Below, in pieces: positions 1-11,290 of a stretch of 64,000 nucleotides of DNA. Source of the stretch: Ceratothoa steindachneri. Its lineage: Eukaryota > Arthropoda > Malacostraca > Isopoda > Cymothoidae. Under the pieces are notes generated by a model that saw only the letters and a program-made list of their open reading frames with translations, did no database searches and was not told where the DNA came from. A program made the translations under genes and the position numbers. Every line of letters starts with the position of its first letter. Within the stretch, counting starts at the first letter, position 1. Location of the stretch: NCBI GenBank assembly GCA_963969495.1, contig OZ018323.1, positions 84,537,332 to 84,601,331 on the forward strand, given 5' to 3'.

Positions 1-78
1 GCCCCTCGTACATAGTTTTATTTATTACCTTTAATGATTATTTGTATTTCTTTGTCAGATCGTGGTATATATGCTAAG

Positions 79-345
79 ATGCGTGACATCACTGAGTTCG
101 AAAAAGGGTAAATTGTTGGAGCTCGAATTGCAGGAGCTTTCGTCACTAAATCAGCTAAACTCTTTGGTTTTTCGAGAGCGACCATATCAGGACCATAACA
201 GAATTCAAGAAGCTGGGCAAAACCTTCAGCAGGAGGAATAATTCCGGCAGGACTTCGAAGCCTGCTGAAAGAGACAGACGAGTGTTGAAACGCATTGTGA
301 TGAAAAATACACGGACAATTACTTTATCCGTTAATCGTTTTGATC
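79..345 (+). pseudogene. Tc1-like transposase, N-terminal remnant
   Basis: The plus strand reads MRDITEFEKG, then a stop, then IVGARIAGAFVTKSAKLFGF, the start of a Tc1-family transposase with its first helix-turn-helix. After a frameshift near 195 it continues with TEFKKLGKTFSRRNNSGR and PAERDRRVLKRIVMKN, the usual second half of the paired-like DNA-binding domain. The family binds transposon ends and cuts and pastes at TA sites in the nucleus. The catalytic DDE part is absent, so this is a dead fragment. Left terminal repeat not identified; the window edge is close. Confidence 0.75.
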
Positions 346-537
346 CTTTTGGCTCTGTTCTTTACTCTTTCTGCCTCTCGGTTGGACCTTGCTACTCGTA
401 CCTGTTATAGCTAAATCTTGATGTGAATTTACCTGTCCCTCTCCTACTTCCTCATTGGTGATTCTTATCTTATAGGTGGTCCTTTATCTTTTACTAGCTT
501 ATATATACCCTAATTATATTATTTTCTCTTGCAGTTT
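345..537. other. Unassigned AT-rich spacer
   Basis: Sequence between the Tc1 remnant and the palindrome-arm repeat. I see no coding or structural signal in it. Confidence 0.4.
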
Positions 538-614
538 TCCTTGAGAATCAACTGAATAAAGTTCGAAAGTACTTGGAAGCACTTGTTCAATTTTCCTGCG
601 GGACATTGCTTATA
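538..614 (+). repeat. Half copy of the palindrome at 16728-16873
   Basis: This stretch contains AATAAAGTTCGAAAGTACTT and ends in CCTGCGGGACATTGC. It matches the right arm of the long palindrome at 16728-16873, in the same orientation and likewise followed at once by a (TA)n tract. No left arm is present, so it is a single-arm version of the same repeat family. Identity is clear by eye over roughly 75 bases with a few differences. Confidence 0.7.
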
Positions 615-634
615 TATATATATTTTTTTATATA

Positions 635-1185
<551 letters not shown>

Positions 1186-1189
1186 GTTT

Positions 1190-1570
1190 TTAATTTAACT
1201 GAGGCTGATAGTGTTTAATTAATAGGGACTCAATTATGAGAAGGTCAGATTTAGATTTTGATGAAGAGGGGATTTTAAATTGATTATAATGTATAGGGAT
1301 TTTACATGAATTAGAATGAGATCGGATAACAGAATTTTCCTTTACGGATGGATCAATTCCTGTCCTGTAGTTGACCTCCCCGTTGAGCATCGATGCGAAC
1401 CTGAAGAAGGCGTTCCGTACATCCAATGTACGTTCCCAACGAACATTTGGGACAAGTATATTTATATACTACTCCAGAACGCATGATGTGAGGAGGGGGG
1501 TATTTTACAGTGAACAAGAGACATTTTTTAATGGACTAACAAAGATTGGCGTTAAATTAAAATGTGGATA
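1190..1570 (-). pseudogene. Penelope-like retroelement, GIY-YIG endonuclease remnant
   Basis: On the minus strand the frame entering near 1510 reads SGVVYKYTCPKCSLGTYIGC followed by TERLLQVRIDA. This has the pattern of a Penelope-type GIY-YIG nuclease (VVYKYTCP, TYIG, R..RI). A one-base frameshift at about 1385 leads into VNYRTGIDPSVKENSVIRSH, then FKIPSSSKS and LLIIESLLIKHYQPQLN. The IRSH, ESLLIK and P.LN motifs are typical of the nuclease end of Penelope-like elements. In such elements this domain nicks target DNA for target-primed reverse transcription. Stops and frameshifts upstream and the absence of the RT core make it a fossil. Family identification is from motif memory only. Confidence 0.7.
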
Positions 1571-1919
1571 GGATCTTTTCAAAAGATGTGGATATACAAA
1601 AGATGTGGTCAAAAAAGTTGATCCTGGCACTAAAGTTATCCACAATGACCAAGAATTGAGAGTGGTATCTGTTAAGGCATTTAAGCTTAAACCTAGTCTC
1701 TATTTGCAGAGGACCTGAGTTGCCGAGTGACAAAAATCGGAATGATAAAGGGATTTCTGTACAGCTTAAATTTAACAAAATTCGGAGTAATCCTATTTAG
1801 CTTACAATAAGAAATGTAGTCCAAGTCTAATTGAGCTTTCCCCATTTTTGTGAAGGGTAGATTCAGTTTTTCGAAAAAATGAAAGGAGGTCTTCATTATA
1901 TTTTCGCCGAACATATTCG

Positions 1920-2041
<122 letters not shown>

Positions 2042-2050
2042 GGGTAAAAA

Positions 2051-2070
2051 TCACGAAAGGAAACACGTGA
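2051..2070 (+). repeat. Short hairpin TCACG...CGTGA beside the palindrome
   Basis: TCACG at about 2051 and CGTGA at about 2066 form a five-base-pair stem around an A-rich loop containing CACGTGA. The palindrome at 16728 has an equivalent CTCAC...GTGAG hairpin at the same position between the (TA)n tract and the left arm. The stem sequence differs between the two but pairing is kept. Confidence 0.5.
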
Positions 2071-2080
2071 ATAAGTATAA

Positions 2081-2310
<230 letters not shown>

Positions 2311-2315
2311 GAGGA

Positions 2316-2930
2316 ATCAATGGAAATGGCCACCATCTGTCCTCACGGCCTTCTCCAGGCTGGATCTGAGCTGGTTGCATGCAGTTGTTAGGGAGGCCCT
2401 ATCAATATAAGACAGTTCGCCCACGATGGTGGCCCACAGAGTCCCTAAGTTCTTTTAACTAGCCTCGTTGATATCCTTCTCAACAACGCCTCACACGAAA
2501 TTATTCAGGGGTTTGAAGTAGGGGGGAGTTTAGGCCACCACTTTGGGGACGAGTGGTGCGGGATGTTGTTGAACAACTACGCCTGTGACTTATTTGCCTT
2601 ACGTGCGAGAGCAGATTCCTGCTAGAAAACGTATGTCCTTCCCGCGGCTAATTAGTGCATCCAAGGCTTGTGTAAAAACTCCAGCACCTCAATGTAAATG
2701 TTCGCATTGACCTTGAGATCCCGGGGGAAGAGAGGAAGAAGAATAACGTGGGCCTCGCTGCTGACCACGGCCAGAACCATCAAAAAGCTACATGACCGTA
2801 CCCGCTTCGTCCTTATTCTCAGCCTCGCTATACTGCCGTTTCACTTTGTAAAAGTAATTCTTGGGTAGTTAAACAAATTCACAATCTCTTAGACGCTTTT
2901 CCCGGCGCGGGGAGCCGCTAGTAAGGGATG
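2316..2930 (-). pseudogene. mariner-superfamily transposase remnant
   Basis: Read leftward, the minus strand gives MVLAVVSSEAHVILLPLFP, then VNANIYIEVLEFLHKPWMH, YVFxQESA and ARKANKSQ. After a frame change it gives FKPLNNFVxGVVEKDINEA, then [19 protein letters not shown] ending [12 protein letters not shown] at 2316. This matches the C-terminal two thirds of a common arthropod mariner-type transposase (VFQQDSAP, SPDLNPLDY-WGVVE, C-terminal GG). The second catalytic Asp and the DLNPLDY region are both damaged. It carries several in-frame stops and at least two frameshifts, so it is inactive. No terminal repeats were found. Confidence 0.75.
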
Positions 2931-3059
2931 CATTTTTTTTATATTTCAGCTGGCATTGAAACCGCATATGGAAGCTAAACTCTTACTGAGCGTGCCCAAG
3001 CGGAAGTAACCTACATAGGTGCGGTTATATATATTTAAGCATTTTAATTTTAACAAAGC

Positions 3060-3321
3060 AGCCCTGCTTATAGCTGGAGCGAAAAGGACAGACTATATTC
3101 AGCAGACAGTCCTGCACGCAAGAGCAGGACTAACCCCTCTGAATATAGAACTTCCAAGGCTAGTGAGAAAGACCTGGGACATTATAGAAGAGGAAATACT
3201 CCCGAATACGAACCACAATCTCGACATACCGAGAGCAGTCAGGGGTCGTGTCACCAGAAAACCCCTATTCCCAAGTGGAAGAAACTGCTCCCGAGAACAC
3301 CAAGTTGGAATTTATACTTAG
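3060..3321 (+). pseudogene. 3' end of a Jockey/I-group LINE ORF2
   Basis: The frame gives ALLIAGAKRTDYIQQTVLHA, then GLTPLNIELPRLVRKTWDII. This lines up with the C-terminal tail of the LINE at 4000-8600 (LCFITNAKWYEYRTSRSLHE and GLEPLNKYLYKK). In this LINE group the segment follows the RT domain near the end of ORF2. It ends in-frame at 3321. Nothing of the RT core lies upstream, so this is a 5'-truncated insertion. The call rests on the internal similarity plus family memory. Confidence 0.5.
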
Positions 3322-3324
3322 ACA

Positions 3325-3575
3325 CACGAAGTAAGATCACCAAAGTCCAAAGAATGAAGAAATTACAACGAAAAGTAAAAGAGGCGTCGTGCCCAATATA
3401 AAACCTATTTAGACAATCAAGAATTAAAACATAAACCCCAGGATAAGATATATTACCTAATAAGAGAGCAATATAAAATAAGAAGAAATATATAGGAAGT
3501 AAGAAACTTGAAAGGCTTGAAAGTCACGATGGAGGAAAGATCAAATATATTTATTTACTATATGTTAGTTATAAA

Positions 3576-3608
<33 letters not shown>

Positions 3609-3980
3609 AATTTATATATAGAAATAATAATAAAAAACAAAGGGAAGAAAAATAAGAGCCAAGAAAGAAAAACCTGAGAAGAGCCCTCTACACCAGGGCA
3701 AATCTAAAACTCTTTTTATCTTTATATACCTACTACACATTTTTCCTACTTCTTACATCAACTTTAACTTCAACTTAGCCATAATTCTTTTATCATTGAT
3801 GATTGATCGAGAACTACACCAACCCAAGAAAGGAGGCAAAGTCAAGCAGAAGAGGCCTCCAAAACCATGAAAGAGGACTTTTCAAACCCCAGCAAAAAAT
3901 TGCTCTAGCACGTCAGACAGCACATCCACGTAACCAGGGACCCCCTAAGCGGACTCCTAACCCCTCTATCCCCTTCGACT
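3325..3980. other. A-rich stretch, possible LINE 3' UTR / next LINE 5' region
   Basis: The stretch after 3325 is A-rich and has a short imperfect (TA)n at about 3575-3620. It lies between the 3' fragment of one LINE and the first gag-like signal of the next. It could be 3' UTR, 5' UTR or spacer; boundaries cannot be set by eye. Confidence 0.35.
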
Positions 3981-4448
3981 GAACCAAGGCTGCTTAGAGA
4001 AAAATCACCGTGACTCAACTCTACTTTTTGCCGATAGCTGCTGAACTAGTCAAGGAAGGCTTTGGGGCTGCCTCTGCCACCAATTCTGCTACGGAGCGGT
4101 GGACTGATTGGGATACCTCTTGTTTCTGCTGCTCCTGGCTGGGATGCCCTCCAGACCCCGGTGGACTAATTGGAGATATCTTCCTATTTCCACCTGGCCT
4201 GGGGAGGATGAGGTTGCCCCCGGGCACCAATGACTCAGTAAGCCCTACTCCTCGGGGCCTGATCAAAAGTTCGTCGGTCTGATTGGAGATACCTCGTGTT
4301 TCTGAAGATCCTGACAGGCACCAAACAGGATGAGATAGACTGATTAGAGATTCGTCCGGTTTCTATCTCGCCTGTGGGGAAGGAGATAGCTACTCGACGG
4401 GGACAAAGTGGGGCATCCCTCCCCTTCCAATGATACGGAGGCCCAACC

Positions 4449-5214
4449 ATGAACGGAGCGGGGAAGTTTGTGGACTTTCGAGTCTCACTGATGCTCATTG
4501 GGAATGAAAAACTTGACAAATTCAAGGTCTTTGAAACGATCTTCTGGAAACTGTGCATTTGTCTCAAAAGACTAATAGAAGTCACCAGAGGGTACACCGC
4601 TATTTGCCACACTCAGGCCGACCTGGTTAAATTGATCTCGACAACCAGCAACAGAGACCTAAGCACCATAGGAATAGAGTCCAAACTTTCCCCAGCCCTA
4701 GAGGCAAGGAAGGCTATCGTATTCAGGCGAGTAGACCCATGGGTAGGCAAAAGATCAGCCGAAGACAACAAACAAGAAATAGAAAGAAATCAAGAATGGG
4801 TATAAGTGACCGAAGTGGTTAAATCTTGGAACCTCACACACGTGTTTGAATGGAGATGGAGGCCAATGCGAAAGAAGTAGGACTGAAGCTATTATTCATG
4901 ATAATCTCCCCATGGTAGATCGAAAGGGAGAGATTCTTCGAGCTGCTAACTTGCTTCTCCTGCTACAAGGTCGAATAACACCCTACTAGTGCCTGCCCAG
5001 ACAAGGAGAACGCTAAGATCTGCTCCAAGTGCGCACAAACCGGCCACGACTGGATAGATGCGTTAACGACACAAAAATGTGCATTAACTGCGCTGGTCCC
5101 CACCATACTTTGAGCATGCAGTGCCCAGTTAGGAAGGAACACCTAAGAAAGAAGAAACGCGCGGCTGACATGACGAACATCTCTTACGCAACAGCCGCTA
5201 AGAGCCCACCGTAA
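4449..5214 (+). pseudogene. LINE ORF1 (gag-like) with three CCHC zinc knuckles
   Basis: An open stretch at 4449-4805 starts MNGAGKFVDFRVSLMLIGNE. After stops, the region 4940-5140 gives CFSCYKVE, then ENAKICSKCAQTGHDWI and CINCAGPHHTLSMQCPVRK. These are three consecutive C-X2-C-X4/5-H-C type knuckles, the nucleic-acid-binding end of ORF1 in Jockey/I LINEs, followed by KKKRAADMTNISYATAAK. The protein would coat element RNA. Frame changes near 5040 and stops between the N-terminal part and the knuckles show that it is dead. Confidence 0.75.
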
Positions 5215-5959
5215 ATAAACACAACGCCGGCACAACCCCAAATAGTCCTACAGCTCACAGATGCGACCCCTCCTAAAATGCTAGCATGCATTCTTCACGC
5301 GCATGTGATTACCCTAGCCTGCCTGGGTTCATTTAATACCGAGATGAACAAGTTGCTAGCTGCAAATGGCCTGGAATCTACCACCTTCCCGGAAAACCCA
5401 CAGTCAGAGAAAGTTCTCTCAGGAACATGCAACAAGGGAACACAAGAAGAACTAGTCAAGCCAACAAAAGAAGCAAAAAACCACGAAGATGTACCTACAG
5501 CGACTGGAAATGAGCCTACACCCAACCAAACACAGCAGCTTATCTCGCCTGGACAGAAAAGGAACAAAAAGAGAAACAAAGAAGAACCTTGAAAACAAGA
5601 GGAGGAAATAGAACGACTACCACAGCAGAAAGAACACGAACTCGACGGAAGGGATATCAAACTCACCATCGGCCTTAACAAAAACAACACTCAACAAAGA
5701 GAGATATGCATCGAGTAGGTGGCCGCGGGAGTCAAAAGCGGCTACATCAAGTGGTGCTTTGAATCACCCCCAAATAAAATCAGTCAAGACAGCCTGAATG
5801 AAATGCAGAGTAAGGCTCTACGACGACAACTTCAAATTCTACGAGCCATCCTTCTTCAAAAAGCTACGATCAGGCAGGCCCAACAATAAAAACCCCTCAA
5901 GCAGCTCAGACACACACGATGGCAACTAGAAATAGGATAAGTATTCTATCACAAAACGG

Positions 5960-6740
5960 GCATGGTGGCAGGTGAAAAACAACAGATATAAAACTTCTAC
6001 AAGAACTGTATCTGGACATTCTTCTGTTGTCAGAAACTGGAATCAGGGGCGACGACAAGCAGAAGATCTTTGGATACAACGTTCTCTAAAGGAACGTCAC
6101 AGGAGAGAGTTTTCACGAAACTTTAATAGCCGTCAAGAAAGATCTGCAGTACAGAGCAGGGAATCCAATGGACGAATCGTTTCTATCGATCATACTGAGG
6201 TGCTCTCTGGGTGACATCGAATTCGGCGGGGGCTAGTAACCTCCCCACCGTTGATACTTGCCCTACCATGACATATATACCCATTTCAAGAAAGAACACC
6301 CAGTGTTGTTCACCGGGGACCTGAATGCCAGGAACAGAGCAGTGGGCTATGCCATGACAAACGCAAGAGGCAGGAATCTAGACCTCTTGTTAGAAAGGGA
6401 TATCGCTGAGCGCATCGAGCCGGACATCCCTTCATTCTTGTATCCAGGGTCAGCCACCAAGCCTGATTTAGTTCTCACGAATCCTGCCTTCCCCTTCCAC
6501 CAGCTCGTCAGTCTAGGACCGCTGACACCTAGCGATCACATTCCCATGTTAATCTCAATAGCAGCTGCTCCTAGTCCAGTTCCTGTTGCTTTAATGAAAG
6601 ACTTCTCAAAGACCAACTGGGAAGCAGACAGGAGGGCGTTCCAATTGGACCTTCCTGACCTGCATGGTGCATCTGAGGTTGACCTCGACGATAAGCTTAC
6701 TGCTATTAATGCCTGCATTTCAAACCAAGTCGTGCTCTGA
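5960..6740 (+). pseudogene. LINE endonuclease domain
   Basis: After an initial frame giving ELYLDILLLSETGIRGDDKQ, a frame shift leads to the 6258-6740 frame with HPVLFTGDLNARN, then YPGSATKPDLVLTN and TPSDHIPMLIS. GDLN, the KPDLVL strand and SDH are the signature of the AP-type endonuclease that nicks target DNA for retrotransposition. The segment ends in a stop at 6738-6740. The catalytic SDH is retained here, but continuity with the RT domain is lost. Confidence 0.75.
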
Positions 6741-7099
6741 CAGCGCTTTGCTGATGTCTACAACCGCATCCTCGCCATTGGCTACACCAGGCCCATGGAT
6801 TTCAGACTCGTTTAACACTTCAGGGGACAGCTGAACACCACGCTGGCGCACGAACTGAGGGAGAATTGAAACCGTCTAATTGAAAATTTAGACACTGACA
6901 GGAATCCGGAATCTTTATGGGAAACATTCAATAGACTCAAGGGGAACTCCCGTTCCCATGTTCCAACTGCAATTTAGCACGAAGGTACCACGGCAACCAC
7001 TCCCAGAGAGAAGAAGAGGCTGTTCCGTGGAGTCCGGGAAAACATTTTAAAAATTTCCGATGCAGAGGAGGAAAACTTTCACCTAGCCTTCGAGGATCA

Positions 7100-8448
7100 G
7101 GTTCTCGAGTACATGGAGATGAGGAAGGGTAGATTCGACCCTTATGGAACCTCGTACCTCCACCGTCCACATAGCAACGCTCAAGAGGGAAACCCCATCA
7201 CCAGTGCGGAATTGTGGGAAGCAATTGCTTCATTTAAGCCTAAAGCCCCAGGCCTCAACCAAATCATCATCAGGCACTTGAAGGAGGCACTAGAAAGATT
7301 TTGGACTGGGCTGTTGAACCTGCTCAATTCGTCCCTAGCAATGGGATATTTCTCAGATGGCCTGAAAACCTCGAAAATGATGTTCATCCCTAGGCCTGGG
7401 AAGCCAGCGAACCAGGTCATGAATTTCAGACCTATCTCATTGCTGGAGACCATTAGGAAGGTTTTGGAGAAAATTCTCAATAGCAGACTATCAAAACACT
7501 TATCAGAGCACTCTATGTTTAACGAGTAACAGCACAAGTTCAGAAGACACCGAAGCACGGAAACAGCCATAGCTCACATGCTTCAACACGTAGCAGCAGG
7601 GCACGCCAGGAGGTGCTGGATCAACGTCGTTTGCAGAGACGTAAAGAAAGGCCATCGACAAAGTTTGGATCGACGGCCTGAAGTACAAAATCTCGCGACT
7701 AAGACTCACCCCCCACTTCGAAAATATCCTCCGTAGCTACTTGACCAACAGGCAAGGCATCATTGCCTTCGAGAAGTATACAGGGGAAGCCTTAGAGCTC
7801 CTGTCCGGCATCCCTCAGGGAGGATACCTCAGTCCCACTCTCTTTACGAAAAAGTCCCCAAACCAACTGATGGGAGAACTCTCAACATCCAAGTTGTGGT
7901 TCGGAGAACAAATTCTGTGAGAATGATGGCCAGATCCACGACAGCACAAGCTGAAAGAATCTCCGGGTTCGAGAAACGCTGGAGAATACAGACCAACGTA
8001 TCAAAATTCTGAGCAACCGCAATACGGAGACGTCGTTCCGTCCCTCTTAATCTAGAAAACTCCGAAATTGACTACTAACCGCACGTGTTAGTCCTCGGCT
8101 ACAAACTTGCCAGTACTGGCATGAACAAGACACGTCAGCTCAAGGATTGGATATGACAACACTGAACTCAACAATCTCCTCCGATTCAGAAACCTCAGCA
8201 CAGCCAATAAAAAGTAGTTGTACACCAGTCTAGTCAGATCGAAACGGGTGTACCCTACTATTCCGCTGAACGCGGCGTCAAGCAAAAATATGACAAGATT
8301 CCAAAGAGTGCAAAATCGAGGCCTCTGCTTTATTACCAACGCTAAATGGTATGAGTATCGAACCTCAAGAAGCCTCCATGAAGAAAGAGGTCTTGAACCA
8401 CTAAACAAATACCTCTATAAAAAGGTTGAGACATCTGGGCAAGACTAG
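7100..8448 (+). pseudogene. LINE reverse transcriptase and C-terminal tail
   Basis: The frame 7113-7529 carries TSAELWEAIASFKPKAPGLN, NLLNSSLAMGYFSDGLKTSK and MNFRPISLLETIRKVLEKIL, which are RT fingers motifs 0-2. A frame change then gives HRSTETAIAHMLQHV, AIDKVWIDGLKYKI (motif A) and GIPQGGYLSPTLF (motif B). The next expected block, the YADD catalytic box, is missing: the text runs straight into a thumb-like segment (FEKRWRIQTNVSKF, 7965-8010). The frame 8218-8448 gives the tail YTSLVRSKRVYPTIP and LCFITNAKWYEYRT. Several indels; inactive. Confidence 0.8.
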
Positions 8449-8604
8449 AGGCTATTCTTCCTATGGAGAATGTAGCTGCTCTAGACCCAGAGGCAGAGAA
8501 ATGTGTATACAAAAGATACCTCTCAGCACCAGAACAACGGAACCTGTACCAAAGTACAATTAAAAGGAAAAAAAATGCGAAAAAAAAAAAAAAAAAAAAT
8601 GGGA

Positions 8605-8830
8605 CAAATTAGTATGTCAATAACGAATAGAAAATAATAAAAAGATCCCGCAATGGGACAACATTAACAAATATAAAATAATAAACAAATAGAGATGGCC
8701 CGTTCACCGTGCACCCCCACACATAGATATCTGACTACCACTTCCTTCCTTTTCTCATTATTACCCTCCACCCTCTCTTATAAACTCCCCCCGCCCTCTT
8801 ATTCTATTTTTCTCTTTCAAAATTCATAAT
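8605..8830. other. Spacer after the LINE poly(A)
   Basis: A/T-rich then C/T-rich sequence. May contain 3' UTR. No independent signal. Confidence 0.35.
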
Positions 8831-8834
8831 TCTT

Positions 8835-9130
8835 TGAGACATGGATTTCAACAAATTTTTATAATTTTGTTCCACTCTCAGCTGGTAATTTTTCATAGAG
8901 TTCTGTTTAATTGGTACTTGTGGTACTTCCTATTGGTATTCCAAAAACTCCCTAAATATGCTTTACAGGTTTAAGACTGGGCTTTGTGGTGGCCAAACCA
9001 TAGTGGCGATCTCCATTCGTTCAAAATAATTCATGAGTATGGTTGGTTGTTTGTCCTGGGCCATTTTCCTGAAAGATAACTTCATTTATTGGTGTTGTGG
9101 GACGCAATTGCTGTATATATGTCTCTATAA
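8835..9130 (-). pseudogene. Tc1-like transposase, C-terminal remnant
   Basis: The minus strand gives TPINEVIFQENG, then ILMNYFERMEIATMVWPPQS, and after a frame change YEKLPAESGTKL and FVEIHVSKNYEF. This matches the final third of Tc1 transposases (second Asp block, NYFER.EI, WPPQSPDLNPIE, then a YEKLQ..W tail). The third catalytic acid region is broken by a stop after PVLNL. It sits just downstream of, and on the same strand as, the next remnant, so the two may have been joined by an insertion or deletion. Confidence 0.6.
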
Positions 9131-9179
9131 CTTTTTAAAACATGGTCACCTAAGTTGTGGGGTTCATTCACTGAGTTAC

Positions 9180-10640
9180 AACAGTAAGTCATTCATCATG
9201 ACTGCATCCCTACGTTTCAGATACCTGGTCTCCATCTCTTTCATGTCCTGAGAATTTCTATCCCTGTTCGTCGCTCATTAATTCCAGATTCTCAGGAAAC
9301 CAATCAATATGTGAAAATAAGCAATGCATTTAGATGCTCATGTTGCAGCCGAGGTTTATGAATGCAGTCGGCATATTGGTGACAAGTTCTTTGTAGTTCC
9401 TGGCTTTCTTGTTGGCAAAAAATCTCTTCAAGACCAGAACAAATGCCTTCTACGTTTCCAGTTCCAATTCATTCATTGAATTTTCAAACTCTGGATCTTT
9501 GATGAGCTGACGGAGTTGAGGACTGTCAAAGATGTTAGCTTTAAACATCTTAATGGTCAATCCTGGAAAAGCGTGGCACAATTAAGTGAAGCGGCGACCT
9601 TCCTTGTACAGAGCTTCGGTGAGCTGTTTGATAAAGCCGAGCTTGATGTGCAGTGGTGAAAAGATTATACTGTCTCTGTCCATCAGAAGGTTGTTTATGA
9701 TGTTCCTTGCTCAGCAGGGCACATATTCCTCCCGTACAGGGCATTCTTCTTCATGTGATGCTGAAAGCACGAGTACTTGATGAACCCGGATTGTTGTCCC
9801 AACAAAAGGTTCACCATCTTCATGTCAACACAAATCACCACTTATCCAAATTATAACAAATTTTCTCCTGCTCTTACTTCACCGCTTCATACTTCTATTT
9901 CAGTGTAGTCGAGTGAGCAAGGGGTACAGTTGCAAACTGGTTGCCGTTGTGCAGCAAAACACATTTCAGTGATTGCTTGCTGCTTTCAATGAACACTCTC
10001 CAATCTTCGGGTTTTCATTGTGGCACTCCAAGCTTATGCAGAAGCTTATACGAGCCCTGCCAGAGAGGAGTTTTTTTTTCCTTCAATCCGGATGCCAACA
10101 GTTCGGTAGAGAACTTCGACAAGCTGATATCCCAAACTAGATCGTTTAGTTCTTTGGGGAAAAAAGGATCTGGAGCAACATCGTCAAAACTTGTTCTTCA
10201 TTTTCTTCAACACTGGAGTAATCTTCGTCGCTAATGTCAGGAATTTATCCAAAGAAAGGAACTAGAATTTAATCACAATGAGCTACACGAGGACTTGCTG
10301 ATTGAATATCATGATACTTGAGGCTGTTCCGGTTCTTTCTGTTGATCTCAGTCAAATCAATAGATCAGAAGTAATAGTCAGTGCTATGGTTTGTCGGCTC
10401 ACTCCAAACTTCAGACAATTCTTCTTGCCCTTGGTCCAAAGAGGCAGATACTCGGTGCATCTCTTGCATACTATGTGAGGCGCCCAAGTTTTATCCTAGT
10501 TACCAAGGTTCATAGCAAAATAAGCATTGTAAACACGCTCTATGAATTACTGTTAGGATCAACGGTGTATCCGCCGCAGATGTATCAGAATCCATCGGGC
10601 TTATTTTGGGAAGATTTTCTGGCCAAATCAATTTCATTAA
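9180..10640 (-). pseudogene. Broken copy of a repetitive invertebrate gene family (function unknown)
   Basis: A single minus-strand frame of about 130 codons (roughly 9660 down to 9255, with four stops) reads LHIKLGFIKQLTEALYKEG, NIFDSPQLRQLIKDPEF, NYKELVTNMPTAFINLGCNM and FSHIDWFPENLELMSDEQG. After one frameshift comes QDMKEMETRYLKRRDAVMM. Upstream (about 10140) lies LNDLVWDISLSKFSTELLA. I recall this block order from an uncharacterised family found in many copies in arthropods and cnidarians, probably transposon-associated. I cannot name an activity. No metal-binding or catalytic motif is evident to me. The copy is far decayed. Confidence 0.5.
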
Positions 10641-10779
10641 CATGCAAAATATAATTACGAATTAGTCATAAGTGCCCTATATGAACTCTTCAGATTTCGT
10701 TTATTTAAAACAAGGTCTGCTGACCAAAAAGTCGCGTGCCCTCACTTATTATGATTTATGACCACACCTAACATAATAT

Positions 10780-11290
10780 AGCCAAGCGTGTTATAATATA
10801 GCCTAGACTAGTTTAGAATACCATATCCTATACTAGAATAAACTTGCATAGCTTAGCGTATTATAGCCTTAGTTAGCTAGCATATCGTAGCCTAACATAG
10901 TATTACCTAGCATAGCCTAGCATAACAGAGCATAGCCCTCACTAGCCTATTATACTTTAGCCTACCCTAGCATAGCATAGCCTTATATAGCCTAGTATAG
11001 CATAGCATAGCTTAGCATATCCTAGCATAGTATAACTTAGCCTAGCATTAACTATCCTGGACAAGTATAGCCTATACTATCTTATTATTCCCTAGTCAAT
11101 CATAGCTTAGTATTGTCTAGCCTAACATGTTATAATATGCTATCCTAGCATAGCATTTTATAGCCTAAACTAGCATAGTATATCTTACCCTTGCACATTA
11201 TATCTTAGTCTAACATGGTATAGCCTATTCTAGGCTTGCATAGCAGATTATAGCATATTATATCCTAGTCTAGTCTAGCAGAATAGTTAT
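10780..11290. repeat. Degenerate TAGCC/TAGCA pentamer-type array
   Basis: About 500 bases built from variants of TAGCCTAGCATAGCCTAGTA, a five-base theme TAGCM/TAGTM repeated with drift. Both strands are riddled with stops because TAG and its complement recur. It begins and ends gradually. Structure resembles an old satellite or simple repeat. Confidence 0.85.

Larger units (their letters stand above)
4000..8605 (+). mobile_element. Degenerate Jockey/I-group non-LTR retrotransposon
   Basis: Gag-like zinc knuckles (4940-5130), an apurinic-type endonuclease (5960-6740), reverse transcriptase (7100-7860), a C-terminal tail (8218-8448) and an A-rich tail with an A run near 8580 occur in LINE order on the plus strand. 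Frameshifts and stops interrupt all parts, and the RT catalytic Asp-Asp box has been lost by an internal deletion near 7860-7900. No target-site duplication was identified, so both ends are approximate. Relationship to the GC-rich family at 58.6 kb is distant: the proteins share architecture but not close sequence. Confidence 0.8.
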
